Shown here piece after piece: positions 13,001 to 24,348 of a stretch of 64,000 nt of DNA. The notes beneath the pieces were generated by a model. That model searched no databases. It worked only from the letters and a program-made list of their open reading frames with translations, and was not told the origin of the DNA. This DNA is from Haliclystus octoradiatus (Eukaryota; Cnidaria; Staurozoa; Stauromedusae; Haliclystidae), in the NCBI GenBank assembly GCA_916610825.1, contig OU744450.1, positions 3,064,578-3,128,577 of the forward strand. The letters are read 5' to 3'. A program made the position numbers and the translations under genes. Position 1 is the stretch's first letter. Each line of letters opens with the position of its first letter.

Positions 13001-16000
13001 CCATGATTGTCAAAACGAGACATGTCTTTATCAAAAGGGAGGCAATATCTTTTGTTTCACAAGTTAAAGTAATCATGAAGTAATTAGTAATTAATTACTT
13101 TTTTTGGTAAAGTAATTAGTAATTGTAATCAATTACTTTTTAGGCTGAAGTAATTAGTAATGTAATTAGTTACTTTTGAGGAAAAGTAATTTGTAATGTA
13201 ATTTATTGCTTTTTAAAAGTAATTCTCACATCACTGTAAAAATCGGATACTTTGTTTTATTAAAATACGTTTAAACTGTTGTTTTTTATTGCACGTTACA
13301 AAAAAATTAACATGTTATTCGCCGTTAATTATACAATTGCAAATAAGATTATAAACTTTTATAATTTGTAGTTAACCATCATCTGCCACGGCATACAACA
13401 GCAAATCAAAGAAATGTGACCTTTGCCTTACTGAAAAATACCATATCATTTGTTCAGATAAAAACTTTTATATAGAAAAACAGAGATGATCAGCAATGCC
13501 GACATCAAAATAAGTTCTATTTATCAAACTTTAAATCTTAACAATAAACAGGAACCATTATCTAATGAACAATGTAATTACCAAATATAAACAATAGAAA
13601 ACTTAACAATAAAATTAGCTGCTTATATATATACCATAGAATGTATCACATATTTTTCACAGATTAAATTGCCTGATGATCGCCTTGGCGTGAAGCTAAT
13701 AGTAGCAAATATGAATGTCTGATTTTTTCGTTTATTAATTATTAAACAGCTCTGAATTTATGGCATCGAGCGCTATCGAAACAGCAAAGACAACATAAGT
13801 ACCTTGATATTACTAATTTGTAGTTATATAGGAAAGTACAGATGTATCTGTAAAAAATGTGAACAATCAAATGTTCAGGCATAGTTTTCAGGATTTTTTC
13901 ATTCTAATATTTGAAAGAAACTTTGTTAGAATTATTTCTTGATCCTGAATGATTCCCTATTGTAATGCAATGCTAATACACGACACGTATATGAGGCCAG
14001 TTTACGGTAACATCCAGGAAATAAGGATCAAGAGGTTTGGTCAATGCGGGGTAACTCATGGGAGTCATAATGGCTATATACGGAGACGTTCCACTTTTTG
14101 GAATCCATGCCAAATGAGACAAATACTAATTGGGTAGGAAATTTAAGATTCTAGCACTTACACTTTTTAGATGGGACCTTCTTTGACGTTGTAGATAACT
14201 TTGAATATTCAAAGTTTGAACTTTTTCTAGATATTAGATTAAGAACTTGAGGTATCTTTCTTTCTGAGACTTTTAGGGTAGCATTTACAGGATTGATGGA
14301 TCTTGTTGGGTAGGTCACTTCGGGCCTCGTTTTATTTACGATGAAGTAACAACAGAAACAATACAAAGTGGTGTTATTATTTTTCAACTCTTTAAAAAGG
14401 CTAGCTGTACTAGCATGCATATTTGCACCAAAATCATCAGAAAAAGCAACTGGTATCTGATATGATAATTCAGTTGTAATTGACCAGAGGATGGTGGTGT
14501 AGCCTAGCTCCACAAGGCCCACTATTCCGCTGCGTACCTGCGCTCATCTATACGCAGCAGCTGCAGGTCAAGTGAAGTACAGGGGCATGTGGCACAGGTC
14601 TAATGGTGGGGCTGCTTTCATTTTGAATTGTAAAATTTTGTTTTGAAAGCTGCTGGGACATGCATAAAGTATATAGTACAGCGATCAAAAGCTTGACTTT
14701 CTAAAGCAATATTGATCATGGTCCACGGGATCTGATTTCCGAATTAAAAATCTAAAAGAAGCTCAAACTTCAAATTTCAAAGTTATCTAGAATGTCACAG
14801 AAGGCCCGAACTAGAAAATTTTAAAATCTCAAATTTCCTTACCCAAATAGTATTTTTCTCAGCTGGAATGAATCCCAAAAATGTGGCACGTCCCCATATA
14901 GCCTTTATATTGGAGTTACCCCCCGTGACCAAGCCTCTGCTCCTTATTTCTTAATTTCTTGCCCTAAACCGGGTAAGCTTGCAAGCTTTTGTTCACCGGG
15001 GTGGTTGGTTAATTTGTTAGTACTTTGAAGCTTGTGTGCGTCTAATAGCCGGATGCCGGGACAGGGATTGAACCCGAGACCCTGCGAGCCGTGGTCCAAC
15101 GCCCTAGCCACTACACCAAGGCCGAATGGGGAGACATATACGTATATCCAATCATCTTAAATCATATGTAGTAAAAACTTCTAGCCGACAACAAAACCAT
15201 GAAAACAGCGTTCGTTTACACAACATTTTCACATTTTAATATCGTGAATATTGATGTTTTCATGGTTTTTCATATTTTTAATGGCCTGCAAACTTTATGG
15301 TTTTCACTTTTTCACATTTCCATGGTGTTTCATAAAACTTTCATGGCACTTTCATGATTTTTGTGTTAATTATAGAGGATAAATATAGAGGATAGAACTA
15401 CTATATGTGCATTGATTCATTGAATGATTGAGATACGAATAGGAAGACATATAACTATCTAATTGATCATCTTACCAACAAACAGTGGACACATTGCTCG
15501 CATGCATTGCACTGGACCTCGTTCAAAGAATTGACCAATTGCAACTTCCATGTAATACATAGGAAGTCCACAAAATATCAGCATAATGAAATACGGAATG
15601 AGAAATGCTCCTAAAAATATATATGAAAACGTATGACAATTTGGAAAAGGATTCCATTGTCGTTATTTTTCTGCTCTGTTGAAATGTATGCCGTTTTGAG
15701 GTGAATTTTTCTGAAAGTGGCATACTCACGCGTCAATGAATCTTATACTGGAGTTAAGTTTAGAGCCGGGGTTTACTGGGTGGGGAGCGTTATTAAAAAA
15801 TTTAAATTGTAAAGAATATGAAGATGTGTGCATAAAATTTTAACTATGACAATAACGCTAATATAGTTATAATTATAGTTTTATGTTTGTTTGGGACACA
15901 AGCGGATAGGTACAACACGTCGCCCTAGCCAAACTATCACGGCTCGACAGTAGTTCACGGCAGATCATCACGAGGCTTGAGACAATATCAAGAGACTCAA

Positions 16001-19000
16001 GATTATATCACGGTAAGCCATCACGACCGAGGCTCGAAACCCGTTAGTGTGTTAGGGTTAGGGTAAAGTCACGTGATACAACCCGGTCGAGTTTGAATAC
16101 TTCTTGTCTCCTAAGTTTTCATCGGTCAAGCGCGTGGCGTATCCAGGTTCGACTCCTGGTATCGTCGTAGATAATATTCATTATTATCATTATTTATGTT
16201 TCAATAATTTTTTAAAGTTACGTATCGTTCATAATACGCATGCGTTGCTTCAATTAAAAGCGGGAGAGAGAAGGGAGACGTGTTGTACCTATCCGCTTGT
16301 GTTTGGAACAGCAGACACCATTTTGTAAAAGAACTAATGCCACGCTCTATATTTTTCAAAACAATGTCGCAGATATAAATAGGAAAACTAAGATGTTGAT
16401 ACCTGATGAAAAAGAAATCAAGATCTATTTATATCACATGTTGACGGTGGCACTATATGGCAACATTTGAGCGGTATAAAATTTTGCGTTAGAACAAATT
16501 TTGCAATAACTCCAAAAATAAACTGGGCACCCCCATATTTTTTTCATCATTACCTTTGAAGTATAACTTTGAAAATATTCAACAGAGGAAGTGTTAGAAA
16601 ATGTTGATTAGTTACGAAATATAATTGAAGTTTTGCACCCCATAAATTTGTAGATATTTATTTCACATTGACTGTTTTCGTTGAAATATGTGACCAATAA
16701 ACTGTTTTTGTGTCGGCTTTTCCTCTGAAATACTATTGTTTTCAAAACATGTCTTATTATTGTTATAAAAAATGGGATGACTTCCCCATAGCTCCAAAAT
16801 CAATCTAGGAACCACTCTTTTTTTCCCCGGAAATACATGTTTTGAACACCGAAATTAAACTATGAAAGTTGAACAAGAAAGTTCAACCGAAGTAAATTAT
16901 TTTAGCTCTACTGTTCCAAACATGCTTAACTAGATAGTAAGCCATCCGATCCGAAATGGAAACTAAATTAGATGTAATAGAGGGTGTTACACCATTTAAT
17001 ATTTCAGAGATAGACTTTTTAACTTATATTAATGCAATCCATTCAAGCTAAACCAAGCTTTTTAATCTTTTCACGATTGACGGACTCTAAGATCGTGCAG
17101 ACGTAAAGGTTCACAAATAAAATAATCTATATGCAAAATAGTCTTTCTTTTCGCTTCCACGGGCGCTTCCTTTGGAGATGAATTTGAAAGATTAGTTACA
17201 TCAATTGTAGATCTAATTTTAATTTCAAATATAGTGCACAACCAAGCATAACATTTATCTGTTGTCTCTCAGTGAGTAGAAACACCGAAGAACACGCGAT
17301 AAGTAAATTAAATGAAACAGCAATAGTTTGACAACCGGCATCAATCTCAGTTGTATGGTATATGCAAGTTTTTGTTGTTGTGAGAAACCCGTTTTTAAAA
17401 AACTTAAATAAAGAATTATAGCCTTATTTTTAAGAAACTTTCGTGACTTTAGTACTTCTGAGAAATTATTTAAGAGCCGAAATGTTGTCTTAAAAGATAA
17501 TTATATGCACGGATGTGCCGTAAAAATGCCTGCATATTTATAACAGTTGAGTCAAGGTTATTCAAGGGATGAACTCGTATAGTCCTGCAGGTCATACCAA
17601 AAGTTTAATGCTCATATAACGTTTTGGATGTTCCAGTAACATCGCGAATGGCAATGTTGCTGCATGTAGGAAAATGGCAATATAAAAAACATTTCAATTT
17701 CGGAGTTTCAACATTTCTGTATTTTTATTATATTTAAATGAAACACACATTAGTGAAGTTTTTATAATTACCACCAAGCTTAGAATAATGTTGAACGTTT
17801 ACGGTAAACATTTTGATTATTTTTGGGGGTGCCTTTATTACATTTGTGTATATGATTTGTGATACATAACAACGATGGAATCGCGTGTTCTTTAAACCTA
17901 CTTTTTCAAAATAATCTTTGAGGATCTATGAGGCCTTCGAATGGATTAAGTGAATCTATAGCATTTCTTTCGCGGTGTAATACGGTATTTAAAGTACATT
18001 TAATCTGCTCTATTGGTTGGATTTGAATGCAAAAAAGGCTTACAAACATAAATTAAGGATATTATCAAATAATTTTTGAATTTTAAGTACCATTATTGGC
18101 CGAGTGGTTATCATATATTTTGAAAGCAAGATATTTTCGAAATGTTTTTGAAATAAAAATAGAAAAGAAAAAATAAATGATTATGAAGTACTTAAATTTT
18201 GATTTTAGAATTTTGAATACTATTGGACAATTGTGTTCGATGTGTTTAGCAGCCGGACAAGAACTTGCTGTTTACCCATTGAATTTCAACAGACTGTGAA
18301 AGCACGAATTCGCAATAACATCTAGGAATGTTAGTGGAATGGCTGAAACATCGTGTATTTAAGGCTATGGCTAAACGGCATATTTTACATGAAAAAAATG
18401 CTGAGTGGAATAATGCATCCATTATTTATTTACGCCTGAAATTTTCCTAGGCACACAAATATAAATACGCCCGATGATTTTCCCTGGTTAAAATTGCCAA
18501 AAATTCACCTCAAAACACATCTCAAGTTTACTCAATGCTTGACAAAAACGTAAAGTATTGCTTCTAGCATAGGAGTGTCTGGAGACAGGAGTGCTCAAAC
18601 TACTGCTGAAGTAGTGAACAAATTAGTAATTTTGTCCATGTTTTGTCATAATTGTTAAACATCATTTATCATTTATAATTATGTTTTTCAAAATGGAAAT
18701 CATATATTAAATATTTCATAACAATAAAATGTATACGCTATCATATTCATTTTTAAAACCGATCTATTCTCTTCATTCAATAACTACTGGAAAATAACGA
18801 AAAATATTTTAAAATTATATCGCAAAATTGGAAACATTTATCGGGAAATAGTGTAACAGATATATAAATATAATATGTCGCATCTCCCAAATACATTTGA
18901 ATAATCTTTATCTCCCTTTTGAAGTCTGATACAGTCCAGTTTAATGACGAAATTATGAAATTACTTCGAAAACAAAAGTTAACGGCATACATAATAATGA

Positions 19001-19453
19001 CTATGTTGCGAAAAATATTGGAAAATATCATCATTTCTGGATATATACTATAGTAATTTTCAGATATTACATATCTCATATAAATAACGTTTTTGACATT
19101 TCAAAGAAATATAAATTGCACTTAAATGTATAACTAAATACACTAGATAATGATACATGTATTTTAATTCAAGAGAAGTTGTAAATTATAGTCAAGTTCA
19201 AATAATCTTTTACAGTTGAAGACATTCCCTGAACCTAAATTCAAAACGTATCAAATTCAATCATATAAATACCTCCACCATTCTTGTATACTAAATACGG
19301 AAAACGCCAAATATTTCCCAGTCCAACACTATAACCAATGCAAGATAACAAAAATTCCCATTTGCTTCCCCATTTTTCCCGTTTTTCTTCTTCTTCAACT
19401 TCTAACGTCTCCATTTGCTTACCACCGGAAATCTCAAGAAATTGTTGACCCAT
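1073..19453 (-). CDS. SLC6 family Na+/Cl- dependent neurotransmitter or amino acid transporter, 5' eight exons (gene continues off left edge)
   Basis: Plasma-membrane symporter that moves an amino acid or related transmitter with Na+ and Cl-. Eight exons join in frame, each with GT-AG borders: 19453-19273, 15610-15476, 12315-12003, 6937-6805, 6034-5900, 4030-3927, 2728-2604 and 1185-1073. Exon 1 holds the TM1 signature [20 protein letters not shown]. Exon 2 gives TM2. Exon 3 holds extracellular loop 2 with the paired cysteines of [10 protein letters not shown] and four N-glycosylation sequons (NGT, NAS, NGT, NST). Exons 4-5 give TM4-5, exon 6 TM6 ([14 protein letters not shown]), exon 7 TM7 and exon 8 TM8, ending [11 protein letters not shown]9-12 are not in the window. 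The start at 19453 follows an in-frame stop one codon upstream, so this is the natural start. The TM7 position that is usually Asn at the Na+/Cl- site reads Asp (CIDSLTS). By motif it is nearest the glycine/proline/neutral amino acid branch; the substrate cannot be assigned. Confidence 0.95.
1919..2575. repeat. Minisatellite, about 34-bp unit, roughly 19 copies
   Basis: Tandem copies of a unit reading roughly TTCTTACATTGACAATGAAT followed by CAAGCAGAAATA. Variants alternate between ACAATGAATCAAGC, ACAATGAAACCAAGC and ACATGGAATAAAG types, giving a higher-order pattern of two or three units. It lies in the SLC6 intron just left of exon 7. The open frame across part of it is only a consequence of the repeat. 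Confidence 0.9.
3453..3656 (-). other. Unidentified open reading frame with coding-like composition inside an SLC6 intron
   Basis: A frame of 60-odd residues ends [14 protein letters not shown]. It is preceded by a plausible acceptor (ending TGTATGTAG at about 3658) and so could be a terminal exon. It lies between SLC6 exons 6 and 7 on the same strand. I recognise no family and see no partner exon. It may be a nested gene, an alternative terminal exon of SLC6, a retrocopy fragment or chance. Confidence 0.2.
4967..5827. mobile_element. Non-autonomous DNA transposon with about 27-bp TIRs, 861 bp
   Basis: The left end reads GGCCCCAGTTACACGATGCC and continues GTATTGA. The right end is its inverse with one mismatch. 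Further degenerate inverted copies (TACACGA, GCAGTG, CTACGCTACG) lie inside both ends. TGT flanks each side (4964-4966 and 5828-5830), a possible 3-bp duplication. I assign no superfamily. It lies between SLC6 exons 5 and 6. Confidence 0.75.
6182..6505. repeat. Tandem duplication of a 163-bp segment
   Basis: Two head-to-tail copies begin ATGACTATTTAAGAAGTCAT at about 6183 and 6346. They differ at only a handful of positions (for example TTTCATG against TTTTATG and TCTAGCG against TTTAGCC). The block is intronic between SLC6 exons 4 and 5 and encodes nothing evident. Confidence 0.9.
7308..7375 (+). mobile_element. 3' end of a retroposon with a (TGA)n tail, copy 1
   Basis: The sequence runs from CAGTCCTGTGAAAAAAAGTT to GGTTCTGAATAAATGATGATG and ends in a TGA microsatellite. 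The same 3' end occurs at 33698-33764. A shared unique 3' segment with a simple-repeat tail is what 5'-truncated LINE or SINE insertions leave. The family is not identified. Confidence 0.55.
9830..10197 (+). mobile_element. tRNA-derived SINE, 368 bp, inserted in the LINE
   Basis: The 5' end carries an RNA polymerase III box A (TTAGCTCAGTTGG) and box B (GGTTCAAATCC) in a tRNA-like head of about 75 bp. A non-tRNA body follows, and the 3' end is ACATTACTTTT. Perfect 11-bp direct repeats AGCAATATCAT flank it at 9819-9829 and 10198-10208, which fixes both borders. The interrupted site codes for the residues right after the LINE's YVDD motif. Confidence 0.9.
10627..10804 (-). repeat. Internal duplicate of LINE segment 9239-9424
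   Basis: About 178 bp repeats the LINE C-terminal coding segment in the same orientation. Landmarks such as GGTAAGAGATATGCATCTCA occur in both copies, with small differences and one short deletion. It interrupts the RT-coding region, so it arose by local rearrangement or template switching rather than as normal LINE structure. Confidence 0.85.
12355..13236. mobile_element. Non-autonomous hAT element, 882 bp
   Basis: It begins CAGTGTTG and ends in the inverse of CAGTGATG. A perfect 8-bp duplication TAAAAATC lies on each side (12347-12354 and 13237-13244), diagnostic of hAT integration. Both ends are packed with short, partly palindromic copies of GTAATTAGTAA/AGTAACG-like motifs, the type of subterminal array that hAT transposases bind. 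There is no transposase. It lies between SLC6 exons 2 and 3. Confidence 0.92.
14016..14955. mobile_element. Long-arm foldback element, about 0.94 kb
   Basis: The left arm from about 14016 and the right arm ending at about 14955 are inverted, diverged copies over roughly 200 bp. Shared landmarks are GAAATAAGGA, TTGGTCA, GGGGTAACTC, GGCTATAT and GGGACGTGCCAC-like segments. No coding capacity. Related fragments occur near 21060-21110 and 26855-26890. Borders are approximate. Confidence 0.6.
14950..15127 (-). mobile_element. tRNA-derived SINE (minus orientation)
   Basis: Read on the minus strand, the head has box A TGGTGTAGTGGCTAGG (about 15116-15101) and box B GGGTTCAATCCC (15075-15064). A roughly 100-bp body follows with a small palindrome, AAGCTTGCAAGCTT. 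The tRNA cloverleaf is not intact, so this is a SINE rather than a tRNA gene. It is a different family from the SINE at 9830. The 3' border against the foldback element is uncertain. Confidence 0.65.
15896..16302. mobile_element. MITE with perfect 26-bp TIRs containing a tRNA T-arm
   Basis: The ends are perfect inverted repeats of 26 bp, beginning ACACAAGCGGATAGGTACAA and ending CACGTC. The flanks TTGGG and TTGGA suggest a 5-bp duplication with one change. Inside, on the plus strand at about 16140-16165, is a perfect tRNA T-arm (CCAGG TTCGACT CCTGG) next to degenerate tRNA-like sequence with no clear box A. It lies in SLC6 intron 1. Confidence 0.8.
16303..19272. other. Remainder of SLC6 intron 1
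   Basis: About 3 kb of AT-rich sequence. Short open frames are present but none has a recognisable domain, and I see no RNA gene or repeat structure. Confidence 0.5.
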
Positions 19454-20070
19454 TTAGAAACTCATATAATGCTAATATAAATCAACAAATTTTCTCAAGA
19501 GTAAATATTTTCACTTCTTATCGCTATCTTATTTTCAATCTATTATTATGTGCTTTTTGAGATATAAAACAGAATCAATAGAGCATCTACAACTTAACAA
19601 TAAGAACGCTGTCACAGTATCCTTTCGTGATACAAAATATTTTGAAGAACTTTACTAAAGATAAAGCTCAATTGTTTGAAACAGCTAAAATGATATGTAA
19701 AGAAACAAAATAAAGTTTTCAGAATATTCCTAATTACTATTAGGCTAGGGTTATATGGACGCACCGAATTCAATTCGAATTAGGTGCGACACAGAATAAT
19801 TTTAAATTCGCATTTGGGGATATACAGACGATCCAAATGTCGAAGATCTTTGAAAACTGGCCAAAATGTCACGTGATAGGAAGTAGTTTTCTTGGAATTA
19901 TACCGCATGGTTTGAAACCAGAGTGTTTTGTTTGCATTATTATTTACTTTAGGTGATTTTTTCGTTCTATTTTTCCTATCAATAGTTTGAAACTTGTATG
20001 AAGTAGTAATCTCAAAGGTTTGCAAGCATTTTTAGGGGAGACAGTTTTTGTTCTAGCAAGGCATAGTAGG

Positions 20071-20288
20071 TCGTTGCGAAGAAACTCATTGCGAAGAAAG
20101 TCATTGCGAAGAAACTCGTTGCGAAGAGAGTAGAGCTCTCGTCGTTGCGAAGAAACTCATTGCGAAGAAACTCATTGCGAAGAATGGTCGTTGCGAAGAA
20201 ACTCATTGCGAAGAAACTCATTGCGAAGAAACTCATTGCGAAGAAACTCGTTGCGAAGAATAGTCGTTGTGAAGAAAAGTCATTTCGC
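20071..20288. repeat. Minisatellite with a 15-bp unit, locus 1
   Basis: About 14 tandem copies of TTGCGAAGAAACTCA with variants (AAGTCA, AATGGTCG, AATAGTCG). In one stretch the array is interrupted by GAGAGTAGAGCTCTCGTCG. The repeating open frames on both strands are by-products of the unit length being a multiple of three. Confidence 0.9.
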
Positions 20289-21739
20289 TACAGAGAGGAG
20301 CCTTTAATCACCGAAAGATTGTCTTGAATAAAGTCACCAGTTTATGAATGAATGAATGAATAATATATTTGTCGAATTGGAATATAATATGTCTTTCTTG
20401 GAAGAATAAATAAATAAAATCCGAAAGAATACACACATATACACATACAAATACTCTTGTATAACCAAACCTTTTACAGATAAATATTCCAAGTAAAGTA
20501 AACAGCATGGACGTGCGTATTACACAATTTAAAAAGGAAGAGGACATATTTGCTTGCATCCTAAATTATATATAAAAAATATATGTGATATGCTAAATTT
20601 ATGGACGCTTTCAAATAAGCACTCTTTTGCATTAAAAATCAATATAAATAACCATGATTAATATTAATTTTACTTAGAAAAATTATCGAATGGATTATTC
20701 TCGGTAATTTTTATTTTTATTTAATTAATATTCAGTAATGCTCCTCGATTGTTTTTATACAGTGCCATGCTTTGATGACCCTCATTGCAAACACCTCTCG
20801 CAATGAGATGAGGGACTCCACTTTGTTGCATGATGCATATATTATACAAACTAAATCAATTAGATTTCTTTTCTTAATCATGTACGTACTTGTTTTATTT
20901 AATTAATTTCAGCATTTACCACCGGTAATTACAATATAGCATACAACATTATAGATACGAATGGTCATTGCATGATTACTGCTGTTCCAGTAATAAATAA
21001 ATCACGGGTAGGTAACTCTCAATGACGACAATACTAGGAAATGCTATTTCTTTTCGATGGTCCATATTCCAGCTGAGAAAATACTTTTTGGGTAGGAAAT
21101 ATCAGCTTTTGGAAATGTTTGTGTTCCTTTTTGGAATTTGTAGAGGATTTTGAAAGAGACATAAAAAATTCCAGCACTTTTTAAGATTTGTGGGTAGCAT
21201 TTTCAAGTTTTTGGAGCTTTTTGGTTAGCTTTTACATGATTTTTTGTACTCCACTTTTTAGTATACATTTTCTTGTAGGAGACCTTCATTCAATATGAAT
21301 ACAAGGAGTCAAATCACAATAACGCCTAGAAGATCACCTATATACTTACGTTATTAGATCTCCTACATATACACTAAACTCAGGATCACATCGTCAATTC
21401 AACGCTTCTAATACATTTCAAATATTCCGCAACGAAACAGATAAATTATTGTGAGCCAAAATGTTTTATTTTTCTACTTTGAATTGAATGATTTCTTTAT
21501 GTGAGAAATTTAAGGGACGGGGGCTGCCAATTTGAGTCAGAAATTTGCCCCAAAAATTTTGTATTTTGTTTCTCCAAAGTTGATACCTCAAATATTTTAC
21601 TCAGGCCAAAATGTATACGCTAAATCTTTATCGACGCATAAATTGATTACAATTTCTTGGGTTTACATCAACATTTTTGCTCAATGAAAGACAATATCTC
21701 TATTATTTTGAAAAATTGGTAATAGATACCCCGAAAATT

Positions 21740-22573
21740 TCAAAAGATCATGAAAAGGTACCCTCGATAATTGGCACGTCTCGGTATACCAACAATTGAA
21801 GTTACTCCCTGAGGTTTAGAGGCAGCTGGCAATGAAACTGCTGAAGATGCATCAGAATTGCCCATTTGATTGTTTGCTGCTAAGATTGCTCGTTCCCCGT
21901 CACGGTAACATGCTGCGTTTTCCCTTTCTGTAAGAAAATATACAGCTTCCCTAGATTGCGTGGTACTCATTGCTTTATATATAATAATATCTCCAGGAAC
22001 ATGATCAGAAACAAAAGGAGTTTCAAGATTTATTTCCATCAACATCATATTTTTATTAGTAGTTTCTTAGTAAAACATTTTAAAGTAAAGGATAGCGACA
22101 AGAGAAAACGCTGATTAACTCGAAACGTCGCAATTCTCAGAGTTTTCTCTTGTCGCTTTCCTTTACTTCAATATCATATTGTGAGGGTTATTCTCCGCGA
22201 GCATTTGAAGTAGCTCTGTGCACCAGTAGGAACAAATCAAAGGAAACGCGTAAATTCCAATGATAAGCTGTCATATAGCGTCTCACTGTCTACAAAGCTA
22301 GCACAACAAGAGGCATTTGATTTGAATATGATTATTCCAACTTTCAAATTATTATCTACAGGCAAATATGACTGTTAAAAGGAGGAGTTTATAAAATGTA
22401 GAACAAGTCGATACTCCAAGCTTTACATACCGAGATGCTTCAGACGCTCTTGATAGCAGCTTTAATGATGCCCTAACATTCTTTAATCTACGCAATAGTT
22501 CCGCTTTTTCATTATTTGCAAAAGGAATCTTATTTTGCAAAACCTCCTTAATAACCGTGTTCATAAGCCTCAT
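21740..22573 (-). other. Two unidentified minus-strand open frames, possibly exons
   Basis: One frame (about 22571-22428) begins MRLMNTVIKEVLQNK, is rich in Leu, Lys and Arg, and ends at a good donor (CATCTCG then GTATGT). A second (22048-21740) includes ERENAACYRDGERAI and reaches a possible donor after RRANYR. The obvious acceptors of the second do not complete the codon phase left by the first, so I could not build one gene from them. They lie upstream of SLC6 on the same strand. No family recognised; they could be chance. Confidence 0.2.
22083..22168. repeat. 86-bp hairpin
   Basis: The left arm AAGTAAAGGATAGCGACAAG continues AGAAAAC. The right arm is its inverse with one mismatch, and the loop between them is about 32 bp. 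Probably a small MITE; no target duplication is clear. Confidence 0.75.
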
Positions 22574-23758
22574 AACTAGAGGTTTGCACCTGATTGAATG
22601 AGGCAGTCATAATCCAAATATAGGCACGAGATTTTAATCCGAGTCCGATCCGATCAGGTCTGACATAATCCGAATCCGACCATTGAATCTGGTGGAAATT
22701 TTCAGGATGAGAAAAGTATGTCCATAAATTAGCTGTGGATATGTAGCTGATCGCGATGAAACAAGTAACATTCGGTTTCATCATAGTTACTAGTGACTAT
22801 ATGGTTTCATAAAGATATACACAGCAAGGAATGTTTATGAACTATCACCCATAAATTACCTAATTAAAATCTCATTGTATTAAGTATAACTTATGATTTC
22901 TTTGTGCTTACATAGATATAATTACCAAACTTACAGACTACAGTAATCATTTATTTGATATAAACTTGTTTAATAATCATTAATTTGAGAACACTGCCAT
23001 ACCAAAATAATTGCAATCAATGCCTGTATATTTAATTTGGTATGCAATTAATAATGTCTGAAAATATTGATAGCATCATAACTCATTTTATATTCACTTT
23101 TCTCTTAACAATATGGAGAGTTAGTAGTATAGTAGTATATAGTAGGCATATAGTAGGGTTACATATAGTATCAAAAAGTTAATATACATTTGTAGCAGTA
23201 TATCGAAAGCGGAGAGTAATCCTCAATATTCTAGCATAGGACGTATACATATATGATATAGTTGGATTTGTATAAGAAAGTATGTTTCTGGAATAGAATA
23301 CAGGATTGATAACATGATAAATTTAGCTGATCCAGAGGATTGCTTTGACTTTAGCCTACTGGTATTCAGTGTTATTTTATTTAGTCAGCATATTTATGAT
23401 GCATGGTTGTTAATATTGCTGGCTTTGGGAACTAAAACTGTTATTAATTCATTTACATTTTCGATTGGATATATATACATTTAAAGGGCACCATATGAAT
23501 TAGCACAGTCTTCTACCAGACTTGAACTTACACAAGTTGAGACGGCTACAGAAAACCGGAATCGAATGATGGCTGTAGAGTCAGTGTGAGAGAGACAAAA
23601 AGTGAGAACGCTTCTTCTTTACATAAATATGAATGTAGTTCCTTCTTCAATCACTGTCTTCGTGTGACTCTGTCAACTCTCATTTACAACATCTCTTTTT
23701 CACTATGGTTTATTAGCAGCTACTTACCAAATAATAACGATAAGAAAATAGAGCTCAT

Positions 23759-23865
23759 GTCGTTGCGAAGAAACTCATGGCGAAGAAACTCATTGCGAAG
23801 AATAGTCGTTGCGAAGAAAATTCTTCGCAATGATTTTCTTCGCAACGACTGTTCTTCGCAACGAC
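23759..23865. repeat. Minisatellite with the same 15-bp unit, locus 2, inverted halfway
   Basis: It starts GTCGTTGCGAAGAAACTCA like locus 1 and is preceded by the same TAGAGCTC. After four units the array flips strand at about 23820, continuing as TTCTTCGCAA units, so the two halves form a hairpin. Confidence 0.85.
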
Positions 23866-24348
23866 ATGTCCCCGAAAAAACATCGTACGCGGCTTCTGAT
23901 TGGACGTATGATGGTGTTTCACTAGTGAAATATGCCATATGGAGATTTACGAATTCCCCCTGCTGCAAAATGCTCAAGAAATAAAAAGATCTAAAATGGC
24001 GCAAAGATATTCAGTTTAATAGCGTTGACAGCTTAATCGAAGGACAGGGACGGATAATATCAAACATCTACAATTATTTTCTTTAATAAAATTATGGAAT
24101 CATGATTTCTTCTTCATACAGCTTTTCGAAATATTTAAATTAAATTGTGAATGAATAAAATGTGTACTGAAGAAAAACAAAAAAAGGTTTCATTCTTTAT
24201 ATGCACATATGTGTTATGTGTGACCAACGAAATTTTAACTGTAGTTATGATTTTTTAACTTGAGCCCAGGGCAAACGACGGCAACTTCTGAGCAAAAATA
24301 ATTTTTTTTTTCGTGTTCTGAAGCAGTATTTTCAACAGCGGTTAAACG

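Noticed and set aside
15061-15127. A second tRNA gene on the minus strand
   Set aside because: Boxes A and B are present but the cloverleaf and acceptor stem do not close, and a SINE body follows.
16040-16065. TTAGGG-like repeats suggesting an interstitial telomere
   Set aside because: Only about two hexamers (GTTAGGGTTAGGG) inside a MITE; expected by chance.
20012-20327. Repetitive protein with MSFFA or RNSLR units
   Set aside because: Product of a 15-bp minisatellite read in frame; both strands are open for the same reason.
21740-22573. 5' exons of SLC6 coding a long N-terminal tail
   Set aside because: A stop codon lies in frame directly before the SLC6 start at 19453, and the phases of the candidate exons do not fit.
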